From Chara braunii (taxonomy: Eukaryota; Streptophyta; Charophyceae; Charales; Characeae): a stretch of DNA of 26,651 nt. The DNA is taken from NCBI GenBank assembly GCA_003427395.1, contig BFEA01000723.1:631949-658599 (forward strand), given 5' to 3'. The stretch's first letter is position 1; each line of letters opens with the position of its first letter. Position numbers and translations under genes: made by a program. Below the pieces are notes generated by a model. That model made no database searches, was not told where the DNA came from, and saw only the letters and a program-made list of their open reading frames with translations. This document shows, one piece after another, positions 1 through 8,696 of this stretch.

Positions 1-42
<42 letters not shown>
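1..42. repeat. Poly-A tract
   Basis: A run of 42 A opens the window. It may be the tail of a retroposed element lying to the left, or a contig-edge artefact. Nothing upstream is visible. Confidence 0.9.
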
Positions 43-44
<2 letters not shown>

Positions 45-204
45 CAAAAACTCGGAAAAAATATATATTATGCAGAAGAATAAACCGAACAACATATGCC
101 TCAACGTTACATCCAAATGCTTTAGCAAATTTGAAATAAAAATCAAATACGAAAATAAATAATAATAGTGAAAATTAGAAAAAATAAAACGAGAATGAAA
201 TTAT

Positions 205-560
205 TAAGTGGGCGAGCACATTTTTGACACAGCCTTCTTTGGCGATTTTTCATTCGTTTTTGGCTGTGACAAATGCTATGAAAATTTATATATGTGTAGC
301 TTACATAATAGAGAATCTACAAATAAAGTTTGAAAAAATAATCATTTTTTTCATGCCCCGAAATAAAGGAAAAACAAAAAGTGAAAAGAGAGGAAAAACA
401 AATAAGTGAGTAGGCAAGCAAGTTTTGACACCACCATCTTTGAGTATTTTTCATTTTTGTTTGGCTGGACAGAATGGCTTCAAAATTAAGAGGGAGAGAC
501 CTTACATCACAAAGAACTCACGAAACACTTTTCAGAAAAAAGTAATAATATTTAGGTGCC
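205..560. repeat. Two-unit diverged AT-rich tandem repeat, period about 200 bp
   Basis: The stretch from about 207 (GTGGGCGAGCA, then TTTTTGACACAGCCTTCTTTGG) recurs from about 408 (GAGTAGGCAAGCA, then TTTTGACACCACCATCTTTG). Both units continue with a similar TTTTTCATT..TTTGGCTG block and a purine-rich end. Short open frames in the two units translate into similar peptides, but this follows from the duplication and I see no reason to call a gene. The DNA around it (43-205) is AT-rich with nothing recognisable. Confidence 0.7.
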
Positions 561-570
561 AAAATATTTT

Positions 571-690
571 TTTGCGGGGTCCAAACCCCTTCAAGTTCGG
601 GCCCTGTACGGGGACCCGAACGCCCCGAACGCCCGAACGTTCGGGGGTCAGCTTATGGGCCCCCGTACGTTCGGCCTGGCAACCCTGATT
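571..690. repeat. GC-rich palindromic block
   Basis: An abrupt GC-rich island lies between AT-rich DNA. It holds several copies of CCCGAACG/CGTTCGGG, a perfect 14-bp palindrome CCCGAACGTTCGGG at 632-645, and GTACGGGG near 606 that can pair with CCCCGTAC near 661. A strong cruciform or RNA hairpin is possible. It is followed by a single N (696) and a 15-T run (698-712). It could be the end of a foldback or SINE-like element. No gene is seen in 713-1200. Confidence 0.6.
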
Positions 691-1189
691 ATTTCNCTTT
701 TTTTTTTTTTTTGGTTTGTTCTGGTGTTCTGTAATTCGTGGTGGCACTTGGCTTTCTTCCTCATTCGGGATATATGATTTAAGAGATGGTCGAATCCTGG
801 CTGATATCTATGTAGTTGCTTTGTTCTTTGCCCCTGGTATGCCAATGCCAAGACGACGCTGGCCGGAGCTGGGGCGTTGCCCTGCAACCTGCAAATGACA
901 GGAGTGTGAGGCCTTGTAGAGAGATCCAGTGGTGAACTGGGGGGTGCCACCAGGACAGCCTATGGGTCCAGGTTTAGTCTAGGTGGCGAGAACAGGACAA
1001 TTATGGTTGATGTCGGCTAGGATGACATTGTCTTTGAGATTTATGTCCTGGCTCAGGGAGGGCTAGGGGTTGTTCTAGGATTAGAAGGCCAGATTTGCTG
1101 ATATATATAGCATAGACTTCTAAAATTCTTCACATACGAATCGTCATCATCATTAGTATCATTATCCCACATTTCTCGTACAATCAGTA

Positions 1190-1217
1190 GAAGTTCATCA
1201 TCATCATCAGCAGCAGC

Positions 1218-1248
<31 letters not shown>
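1190..1248. repeat. Compound trinucleotide microsatellite, (ATC)n then (CAG)n
   Basis: Short CAT/ATC repeats (about 1195-1209) lead into a (CAG)n array at 1208-1248 with one CGG interruption. The minus strand reads through as poly-Asp and poly-Ala runs, which I take as a by-product of the repeat and not as a protein. Confidence 0.9.
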
Positions 1249-1250
<2 letters not shown>

Positions 1251-1371
1251 ATCATAATCATAGGAGGGACGCTGAGTCCGGTTCTCTGCTTGTTTGGTTC
1301 GGTTTCTCCGGGTAGACTGTGAGGACCCCGGCCTCAATCTTCTTATTCAATTTGGTAATATCAGCCTTGGG

Positions 1372-1405
1372 CACTGGGCCCGTTAAAAAAAAAAAAGGCC
1401 CAGGT
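1372..1405. other. Hairpin with A12 loop
   Basis: TGGGCC (1375-1380) and GGCCCA (1397-1402) form a perfect stem around a loop containing 12 consecutive A. The nearby words ACTGGTGCTTTAAA (about 1418) also occur near 14168, so a dispersed repeat may lie here. 1405-1590 has no other recognisable feature. Confidence 0.5.
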
Positions 1406-1592
1406 GCCCGTGTACTGGTGCTTTAAATAATTCCTGAGCACATTGCTGCCAGTCCTAAAACCTGCTAGTTCGCTCGTTGACCTTGCTTTGGGACCCATAA
1501 TGACAGCAGTCACAGAAGGGAAGTTAAGAAGCAGTTAGCTTAAGTTGTAGGTTAAGTGTTCAGGGAGTTGTAAATGTTGGGGTGTAGGTCTA

Positions 1593-2404
1593 GTGAGGAC
1601 GCAGAGAGCTTACTTACCGGTTGTGCTGAAGTTTCACCAAGGACGACTATCCTATGTTTGCATTCATCCTTACCGTGATCTGGGAGCCGTTGCTCCGCGT
1701 GCTGCTCCCCTTACGTCTCTCCCAGGTGTGCCGGATGCACCCATTGACTTGCGATCCCGTAGGAAGATTTTGAAGCCGGGGGATCTAGGCTATGGGGAGC
1801 AGAAAAGGGCGGAGGAAGAAAAGAAGAAAAAGGGAGAAAAAAGGATATTGGAGGAGAAGGAGAAAGAGTGGGAGGAGGAAATGAAACAGGTGGAGATTGA
1901 GGAGGAGGATGAAGAAAAGAAAAGAAAGAAGGAGAAGAAAAGGAGGAGGAGAAAGGAGGAGATCAAAAGGGAAAAGCAATAGCTGTTAACGAAGGGAAAG
2001 GGAACCCAAGCCAAGCAAGACCAAGCCATCAGCCACCAGGGCTCCAGCTGTTTAACCCGAGGGATGCAAAGGCCTGGAAAAACACTATTGTCACTATAAG
2101 CCACCTGCAGGAGCAAAAGTAGTTGGTGTACCTAGAAGAAGAAGGGAAGGTGGTGCCGGCTGCAATAGCTGCTGCAGAGGGCAAAGAGCAAGAGATGCAG
2201 CAGCAAGAAAGCAATTTGAACAGGTTCGGTGAGCTATGGAGAAGAATAAGGAGGCGTTGGATGACAGAAGGAGGGGCTACTCTGTTGAAAAAGTTGAAGG
2301 AGCAAATGAATCAAGAAATTGACGCCAAACTAGTCCTCCTTTCCCAACTTGCACTGCACGCTGCCAACGAAACCGGTGCACTACCCGTGACCGGCGAAAA
2401 TTAA
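1593..2404 (+). pseudogene. Decayed gag N-terminal region of gypsy element G1 (tentative)
   Basis: The first 130 codons end in a very long Glu/Lys/Arg-rich segment (about 1790-1980) that would form a charged coiled coil. The frame then shifts near 1975 and remains readable in another frame to 2404, with one in-frame TAG at 2120-2122. This second part is helical and charged, with motifs such as FGELWRRIRRRW and KLKEQMNQEIDAKL. The gag ORF of element G2 in this window also begins with a charged coiled coil, and recognisable gag core follows downstream, so I read this as gag N-terminus. The alternative is unrelated low-complexity coding. I do not recognise a named domain here. Confidence 0.4.
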
Positions 2405-2474
2405 GCAAAGCGGTAGAATGAGGTAATGGATTGGTGGTACGGTTTATTAGACCACACTTATAGTATGGTACACG

Positions 2475-2684
2475 GTGCATGCCAGGAATATGCGTATTGC
2501 GTCACCAACTGCTGCCAAAAGCACATCAACCGAGCACTTGGACGAAAGAGACAGCAGCAGTGGTGGCGGAGGTGGAGGAGATGATGGTGATGATGATGGC
2601 AAAGGGGGAGGCAATAAGAAAGGAGGAGTTGAGACGGAGGGAAGAAATCAAATAATAATTAGACTGTCGTGGAGGTATATTTGG
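2475..2684 (+). pseudogene. Gly/Asp-rich low-complexity linker in decayed gag
   Basis: This stretch encodes a run of Gly, Asp and Lys (from about 2553: GGN/GAT codons) in the same frame as the following gag core. Such linkers lie between coiled coil and core in many gypsy gag proteins. Purine-rich, mononucleotide-biased DNA makes replication slippage an equally good source. Confidence 0.3.
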
Positions 2685-3250
2685 AAAAAGGAAGAGAATA
2701 TTAGGCAGTGGGATATGGCAGTCAGGACCTACTTATGGGCGCAGAGGATCCCACGCATAGGTCAAGTACTGTTGGGGTATCGTGCTTGGGAAGGGATGCA
2801 TCAAATTGGGCGAGCACGGAGGCAGAAGCAGCGGGGCGTGGAAGAGATATGATCCACTACTCTAGCATAACATATATTAATGAATGCTTCGACGCCCTGT
2901 GTAATTGCTTCGGGATAAGACGAGAGCTCGGTGCATGCACATGCTGATCCGGAATATAGAGCGCCGAGGGTCAAAGAGTGTGGCCGCCTTGAAGGTGACC
3001 ATGGATGAGTTGCTCTAGGTACAAGATCATGGAGCAACCCCACAACAGGTATGAAACCTTAGCCCTGCCTGAACCGTTGAAGTGTCAACTCTGTGCAAAG
3101 TCTAGGAGCTCGATGAGAGACTTACGAAGCATTAAATACGCGCTAGACCAGGCCTGGTTCCTGCCACAGGCTAACTTTCACTGCTATGAGGACCTAGAGA
3201 AGGGGAAGAAGTGGAAGGGGAAAACGATCTCTGGTAACATTCAAGGGATC
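2685..3250 (+). pseudogene. Retrotransposon gag core (PF03732-like), element G1
   Basis: Gag packages the retrotransposon RNA into particles. Conserved-looking pieces appear in order but in changing frames: IRQWDMAVRTYLWAQ (from about 2700), then after a frame change near 2760 SCLGRDASNWAS, then MDELL-stop-VQDHGATPQQV near 3004-3050, and finally LPEPLKCQLCAKS followed by HCYEDLEKGKKWKGK (about 3066-3220). The order and spacing match the retrotransposon gag family upstream of the zinc knuckle. There are at least two frameshifts and one or two nonsense codons, so it cannot be expressed as one protein. 3250-3533 stays open in the last frame but shows no motif. Confidence 0.65.
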
Positions 3251-3533
3251 AATACAATTCTCAGTTACTTTCAAAGAAGGGGGAGTAGAGGAGCTCCTCT
3301 ATGTGTAGATAGACTTTGGGTTGAAAGGAGACAACGGCCAAGTAGTCTAGGGAGAGGATTATGCGGCTGTAGCAGCCCCTGGGGGAGGGCCAAGGTAGAG
3401 GAGGTTGTGGGTTGGGAAGATGAGGATAGGCCGCTCAAGGGATTGGAAGCAACGAGGGCTTCCAAGCGGGAGGAAGGAGATATGGTCCCTCGCAAGGTGG
3501 CCGTGGAACACAATGAAAATGCCAGAGGCATTG

Positions 3534-3930
3534 AAACAGCAGTTTCGTCAAAACGGACATATTTTATTTTTTGAACGAAATTGAAACCGCATAAGTTGGC
3601 CCAATTTAGGTGGAAATTTCAAGCTCTTGAGGGTCGGGTGTCCTTAAAACGCTGGACCCCTTAGATGTATCTGGACTTAGCTAGAGTCCAGGGGGTACGG
3701 CGTTTCCAGGGGGTACGGCATTTCCATGGGGTACGGCGTTCTGAAAACGTCGTACCCAGAACGCCATACCCCCTGGATGTGTCAGGAAGTAGCTTGCATC
3801 CAGGGGGTAGGGCGTTTTCAGAATGCCGTACCCTCAGGAACTGAAAATATCGACCTAAGCCGCGCCAATTTACAAGTTTCCAATTTCGTTCAAAAAATAA
3901 AATATGTCCGTTTTGACGAAATTGCTGTTT
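3534..3930. mobile_element. Foldback / MITE-like element with 54-bp terminal inverted repeats
   Basis: Bases 3534-3587 and the reverse complement of 3876-3930 match over about 54 bp, with one substitution and one single-base indel. Beyond these tips the two arms remain similar, though diverged, for roughly another 100 bases each, so almost the whole 397 bp can fold into one long hairpin. The centre holds at least five direct or inverted copies of GGGGGTACGGCGTTT-like words and a small hairpin from GGGTACGGCGTT to AACGTCGTACCC (about 3730-3762). No transposase is encoded. It sits inside the decayed gag/protease part of G1. A non-autonomous DNA transposon is most likely. A young inverted duplication is the alternative. 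Confidence 0.8.
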
Positions 3931-4089
3931 TGTAGAGGAGAGAGGAGGGAGTGTTTTTTTTTAATGTGGGGATCCGGGCCACAGCATCCCCTTTTTCCCT
4001 GAGCTCAGACAACCAGCAAAAAGGAATGGCCAGTAGGATTGGCAACTGCTCCCACTAGGGCTGCAAACTTTGTTAAACAGGAAGAAGAG

Positions 4090-4880
4090 TGCGCTGAGTT
4101 GTAACCGACAAACGAGTGGCTAATAGACAGAACAAACTTAGAACAGAAAGGCCTTGCCCTCCCCTGGTGTAGGTTCTGTACCGATGCCTTCCCTTCCAGG
4201 AAAACCCAGAAACAATAGAACATATTTTTCTCCAATGCCCGGGAGCGGTGTGGCTGTGGAGATGGTGGGACAGAATATGGAACCAACTAGAGACCCATAT
4301 CCGGTGGCCGTGGGACTCGAAAGCCCTATTGTGTGAAGCATTCTCTACGGACCAGTTAGATGAGTTCACAAACAATATGTTTAAAATAGGCTGCAGAGCG
4401 GTGCTCTGGGCTCTCTGGCAACGGCGCTGCACATACGAAATGGAAAGAGCAAGGCTAGAAGGTCCAGAACTCATGGAAAGCATCCAACAACAGATCCAAA
4501 CTGAAATAAGGGAACAATGGGAAAAAGTTAGGAAGCAGATCCAGATACTACATTCACCGAAAGATACCCAACAAAAAATCAGGGATTTCAGCCTGAGCTG
4601 GCTTGGAGGGGAACAAGGGGGGAGGATAGGGGAAGTGGATTGGAAAGGTGGCCGAGGTGAACCTGGGGAGGGTCAGGGAGAGAGGGATCTAGTGAGGGAT
4701 TACTGGCTCCTTTTTCATGATTGGACTAAGATCGACTCAGTTATCCCCTTGAGGCCCAGCGATGACTTCCCCGACCCCTTCCCCCCCCCCTCCAACTGCT
4801 TGGTGGGTATGGATTGGTACGGGGTGGAGGTGAGTGAGCAGGATATCTGTGTCAGGACAGCTCTCAATGCAAGGATTTAG
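4090..4880 (+). pseudogene. LINE ORF2 C-terminus with zf-RVT zinc-binding domain
   Basis: zf-RVT (PF13966) is the Cys/His domain after the reverse transcriptase in plant-type LINEs. Visible motifs are PTNEWLIDRTNLEQKGLALP and WCRFC (about 4105-4180), then, after a frameshift near 4205, HIFLQCPG and VWLWRWWDRIWNQ. Together they supply the C-X2-C ... H-X4-C pattern. The second frame continues to a stop at 4878-4880 with a charged helical tail (QQQIQTEIREQWEKVRKQI) shared in style with L1b. Reverse transcriptase and endonuclease are missing through 5' truncation. The frameshift marks it as dead. Confidence 0.75.
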
Positions 4881-5324
4881 CCTGCTAAGCTTTTTCTCAG
4901 TCACCTTCCAAAAAAAGAGAGAGATGCATTTATGGGACGGTAGGGGGAGGGAGGAACCAGTGTACAGCAGGAGGTATTTGGCGGTCAGCTGTCAATGCTC
5001 AGGGCAATAGCCAGACAATTATGGCCCTGTTCCAAGGAACGAGCTTTAGTACATGCAAAGTTTTTTCTCAGTTCCCATTCAAAAGGAAAGTGACGCATCT
5101 ATTGGATGGTAGGGGGAGGGGTGTACTAGGATATAGCAGGAGGTATTTGGCGCCGGTTCTCAGGTGAAGAGGTCCCTCCCCCCCTGCTCAGTCAATCCCC
5201 TGGATGCCAGGGCAATCAATGCTGGCAGGAATCTCTCATTATGTCCTTTTTAATCTGCTTATGGGACGCTGGACCCGTTTTCCAGCAGGTGACGCTCCCC
5301 ACCAATAGATGGAGTATCTCCCCG
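4881..5324 (+). repeat. LINE L1a 3' UTR with 169-bp tandem duplication
   Basis: TTTTTCTCAGT...GGTAGGGGGAGGG...AGCAGGAGGTATTTGGCG appears twice. The last word starts at about 4967 and again at about 5136, a period of 169 bp, with clear divergence between units. Further on, 5199-5229 carries CTGGATGCCAGGG followed by CAATCAATGCTGGCAGG, a word repeated three times in the 3' UTR of L1b. Confidence 0.75.
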
Positions 5325-5364
5325 GGTGGTAGTGTTGTCTGCTCTTATCAGCAACACCATCACC
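5325..5364 (+). ncRNA. LINE 3' stem-loop, copy A
   Basis: GGTGGTAGTGTTG (5325-5337) pairs with CAACACCATCACC (5352-5364), with one G-T wobble and one A-C mismatch. A single bulged T (5338), a 3-bp CTG/CAG inner stem and a 7-nt loop CTCTTAT (5342-5348) complete it. It lies 28 bases before the poly-A. L1b and L1c have the same architecture. It probably acts in the RNA as the recognition element for target-primed reverse transcription. This role is inferred. Confidence 0.75.
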
Positions 5365-5392
5365 GGCAGGGGGNTGTCTTCCCCCCCCCCCT

Positions 5393-5418
5393 AAAAAAAA
5401 AAAAAAAAAAAAAAAAAA
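5393..5418 (+). repeat. Poly-A tail of LINE L1a
   Basis: 26 consecutive A follow an 11-C run and one T. A single N (5374) lies close upstream, so this homopolymer-rich region is of limited sequence quality. Confidence 0.85.
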
Positions 5419-5545
5419 GGAGTTGTAACCCTCCTGTTTGCAGGCCCCTATGGCAGAGGCTGGCATAGGCCACCACCTGGTTTGTTGTCCAAAGACTGCT
5501 TGTGTTAGGGTCTCTCTAGGTGCTCGCCGCCAAGCCTAGGCCAAA

Positions 5546-5930
5546 ATGAAGAAGAAGTTGAAAGGGCAACTAATTTTGGCAATTGTGGAAGTCGGTAAAA
5601 CCCATGTAGGTGCATTAGTTGATAGTGGATCCGCACACAACTATATTAGTAGGAAAGGTCAAGAAGTTGCATCTCGGGATATAGGTTTTGAAGTTTGATG
5701 AGTTGGTAGTAAGTATACTGACAGCCAACAGGGAAATGAGAGTGGACGTATATGTTGAGGCGTTGAAGGCATACTTCTTGTTGAAGGGAGGAAAAGTGTA
5801 GAAAAAGTATTGCATTCCCTTACTCTTATAATGGACGATAGCCTACCCTTTGACATCTTGTTGAAGACGGACTGGGGCGAGGCAGAGAAGCCCGATGTGA
5901 AGATGGGCGAGCATGTGTGTTCGGAAGGTA
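5546..5930 (+). pseudogene. Retroviral-type aspartic protease, element G1 (decayed)
   Basis: The protease cleaves gag-pol. From ATG 5546 the frame gives a beta-rich start and the catalytic motif ALVDSGSAHNYIS, with Asp at codon 26 (5621-5623). Two stops follow near 5696. The protein continues in the next frame from about 5692 (KFDELVVSILTANREMRVDVY), then changes frame again near 5805 to LIMDDSLPFDILLKTDW, the family's C-terminal strand before reverse transcriptase. Just upstream (about 5440-5500) GHHLVCCPK may be a remnant of the gag zinc knuckle. It has at least two frameshifts and several stops, so it is non-functional. LINE L1b separates it from its reverse transcriptase. Confidence 0.7.
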
Positions 5931-5979
5931 GGTTGTGTTTTTTTCTGTTTTTTTTTTATAATAAAAAAACACCCCCACC

Positions 5980-6019
5980 GGTGATAGTGGTGCTGATAAG
6001 AGCAGACACCACTACCACC
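5980..6019 (-). ncRNA. LINE 3' stem-loop, copy B
   Basis: On the minus strand GGTGGTAGTGGTG pairs with CACCACTATCACC, with one G-T wobble and no mismatch. It has a one-base T bulge, a CTG/CAG inner stem and loop CTCTTAT. Compared with copy A, position 11 of the 5' arm and its partner have both changed (T-A in A, G-C in B), a compensatory pair. About 15 bases separate it from the A/T-rich tail. Confidence 0.8.
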
Positions 6020-6130
6020 CGGGGAGAGGCTCCATCTATTAGTGGGGAGCATCACTTGCTGGAAAACGGGTCCAGCATCCCATATACAGATTGTAATCAG
6101 AGAACAACGGAGAAACAATATAGGGTGATC

Positions 6131-6408
6131 CTGCCAGCATTGATTACCCTGGATTCCAGGGATTGATTGAGCAGGATATTGAAAAACGACTGGAAAAATA
6201 ACTGGAAAACCCCTGCCAGCATTGATTGCTCTGGATTCCGGAGACTTAACTGAACTGGTTGTGGAAGGCTCTCTAACAAAAACCACCAAAACCTGTTGTC
6301 CTTAACCTGCAGATGCCATATACCGGAGGATGCCTTAGATACATAGGTGAGTAACAGGATGATGTGACTGGAAGGCACCTGCCAGCAATGATTTCTCTGG
6401 AGTCCAGC
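6131..6408 (-). repeat. Threefold 30-bp word in LINE L1b 3' UTR
   Basis: On the minus strand, CTGGA(A/C)TCCAG followed by (A/G)G(A/C/T)AATCA(A)TGCTGGCAGG occurs at about 6408-6379, 6242-6211 and 6161-6131. One related copy is in L1a (5199-5229). The half CCTGGAATCCAGG is itself nearly palindromic. Spacing between the outer copies is about 168 bp, close to the 169-bp duplication of L1a. Confidence 0.75.
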
Positions 6409-6806
6409 TGATCCCCTTCTCCTTCTTCAACCCTTTGTCTGGTCAGGGGTCCGGGAAGAGCCACTGGCGGGCACCAGTGGGGCCTCCTTCCATCACCCTG
6501 CCCTTCCTCGAACAGTCCCCTTGCTACCATACTGTCCTCTGTCGGGTATACCCGGCTGCCACCCATCCCTACTATATCAGAATGGTAGTCATAGGAAGGA
6601 AAAACAAAATAAACAGCAGATCGGGTTCTGAAAGACCGTGTCATAGACGTGTTTCGAGGGACCATGGGTGGGGGGGATGGGTCTGAAAATTCCTCTGCGG
6701 GCCTCATGGGGATACTTGAGTCTATAAGCGGCCACTCCTTGAATCTCAGACGGTAGTCCCTTGGGACTTCCTCTCTTTAGCTGCCCTCCCTTCCTTGTTG
6801 TCCTTC

Positions 6807-8670
6807 CTAATCCCCTGACCAGCGCACTTCCGCTACCCATCCCTCTCGGTCTCCGCCCAGCCATTCCCGAGAGAACTGTAATAACCGTTCCCTAACGTCT
6901 TTGGAGCTATGGAAATTGTTGAGCGATTGCATAGTTGACTTCCACCTATGCGAGAGCTCCATTTGGAAATGCATTTTGAATTGTTCAACCCTCTCTTCCC
7001 CTTCTACCAGTACCTGGTCCAAAGATAGGGCACAACGTTGCCACCACAACACCCACAGAATTGTTCTTCGGGACAGATGAAACATGTTCGACACGAAGGT
7101 GCTGTCTTGGAAGGGTGGGTAGTGCCCCATTAGGATGGCCCGCCAATCCCACGACCATGGATACCCTGGAACCATTTGCCGCCACACCCTATCCCGCCAC
7201 CTCCAGGTCAAAATTGATGTTGGGCATTGCAGAAAAATGTGTTTAATTGTCTCTGCTCTCTTTCTGGTCGGGAAGCCCAACAGGCAGTGGGAGCACCAAG
7301 GGAGCACACGGCCTTGTTGTTCCAAACGTGAGTGATCAATTAGCCAGTCATTCGTAGGTAGACATCGATGTAGGATCTGCCACTGCAATGAGGTAATTTT
7401 CGCAGGTCTGCACTTGGTGTTGGAGAACCATCACATCGGTGTGAGAAGGTGCCTCTCCACATTGAGGTGCTTCTGCCATCTGTCGATCACCGTGTCCTTT
7501 AGGCATCGCTTGGCTCTGAGCATTCTGTACATCGCTTTCACTGAGAGCCCCGACAATGTTTTAGGTTTAGGGTGTCGTGGGTTTTGCCATGAGACGGGAT
7601 TCCAAACCCACTCCACAAGGTCTATTGGGAGCTCTTCTATGACTATCTCAGGGAGAAAGGTCCGCTGGTTATCTCCTTCCCCAAATACCCTGGTTCTGTG
7701 TAGTTCCTCCTTCCAAGTCCATTGGAAGGGGTCTTGGCACCCTTCCAGTCCTCCGTTTCCTTTTGTGTTGTACCACTTAATCAACCCTTCATTCGGCCAA
7801 ACTAGATGAACCAGGCCTACCTTATCTATCCTCCCTTTCGTGGACACCCAGTCTCCCTCCTTCAGCACCGGCCCTCTGCGAAAGAATGACCACCACCCTA
7901 CCGGGAGGGCCTCTGTTATTTCTTCAAATGCTGACTCGACATTGTGGCAGTATTTCAATTTTTCCTTCAACTTCTCCGGATCCTTCCAGTCCTTTCTCTC
8001 CCTTTCCCAAAGGTCTCCCACTCGAATCACCCCATTCTTCACCCATCATTTTTGGGGCATCAAAATTGCAGAAGATTTGACCCCGTTCGTTAGTAATCGA
8101 GCGGTTTCCGAAGAGGGGCTGTCTTGCCACCTCCTCCCACCTGTCTGGGGGTGGGCGACTCGGGGGGGGGAGCCTTTTCCATATTTTTAACAGGCGGGGC
8201 CAGAAATCATCTCTCCGTCCCGTCCCTCCTCGGGGCCGCCGTGGCACTCTTCAATAGCGATTTTCTAACCATCGGAGGGGGTGAATGGATTGAGGGGCTG
8301 CGGGGGCCAGACCAGCAATTTGTGCCAGCGCCAACGGCCTCCATACTAATGGGTTCTCGAAAATCAATCGTACCACCCATTGTAAACTAAGGGTTTGGGA
8401 TTGAGTGAGGGGGTCTAGAATACCAAGGCCTCCTTTTGCCTTGGGTTAGATAACTGATTCCCAAGCCACCCGACTAATAACGTGGGGTTTTTCATTATCC
8501 CCTCTCCATAGGTACGTTGCCACCTTCCTTTTCAAGATTTTTAGGGTCCCTGGGCTCAGTGGCCAAAGTACCGATTTTGTACCAAAGGGTGGCTAAGACC
8601 ACATTGTTGATCACCAGAGCTTGACCGAATATCCAAGAAGGTGGGAAGAAGGTTTGGTTATTCGATGAGT
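6807..8670 (-). pseudogene. LINE ORF2: reverse transcriptase C-terminus, connector and zf-RVT
   Basis: Minus-strand pieces in order: PSWIFGQALVINNVVLATLW (from about 8663), TYLWRGDNEKPHVISRVAWE (about 8510), PKAKGGLGILDPLTQSQTLS (about 8440; GGLG is typical of LINE reverse transcriptases), a variable region, PLFGNRSITNERGQIFCNFD (about 8100), then a 203-codon open part (8042-7431) with LPVGWWSFFRRGPVLKEGDW. A 193-codon zf-RVT part follows (7388-6807) with MQWQILHRCLPTNDWLIDHS, WCSHC and HIFLQCP, giving C-X2-C ... H-X4-C. Between the pieces are several frameshifts and at least one stop (before PKAKGG). It once supplied the LINE polymerase and is now inactive. Confidence 0.8.
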
Positions 8671-8696
8671 CCGGAGTTTCAGTCTGCCCTTTCCTT

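Larger units (their letters stand above)
3960..5418 (+). mobile_element. LINE copy L1a, 5'-truncated, plus strand
   Basis: This non-LTR retrotransposon end consists of a zf-RVT coding tail (about 4090-4880), a 3' UTR with a 169-bp tandem duplication, a 3' stem-loop (5325-5364) and a 26-base poly-A (5393-5418). Copies L1b and L1c in this window share the same order, which is what defines the family. The 5' edge is uncertain, somewhere between the foldback element (ends 3930) and 4090. I found no convincing target-site duplication. It separates G1 gag from G1 protease. Confidence 0.75.
5937..8690 (-). mobile_element. LINE copy L1b, 5'-truncated, minus strand
   Basis: Read on the minus strand, the end of a LINE reverse transcriptase (about 8670-8380), the connecting region (8042-7431), zf-RVT (7388-6807), a 3' UTR with three copies of a 30-bp word, a 3' stem-loop (6019-5980) and an A-rich tail (5965-5937) follow one another. 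It is the longest of the three LINE copies. It interrupts G1 between protease (ends about 5930) and reverse transcriptase (starts about 8697), so it inserted after G1. Flanks near 5893 (GAGCATGTGTGTTCG) and 8704 (GAGCACCCCTGCGTTCG) resemble each other weakly, which is possibly a decayed target-site duplication. Confidence 0.8.

Noticed and set aside
720-820. tRNA-like or SINE-like promoter boxes (GGTCGAATCC near 790)
   Set aside because: The B-box lacks one base, no proper A-box is found at the right distance, and no cloverleaf can be drawn.
1053-1337. Minus-strand frame with poly-Ala and poly-Asp runs
   Set aside because: It is created by the CAG and ATC microsatellites; no motif outside them.
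4005-4483. Minus-strand open frames opposite LINE L1a
   Set aside because: The plus strand carries the zf-RVT motifs; the minus frames are its antisense.
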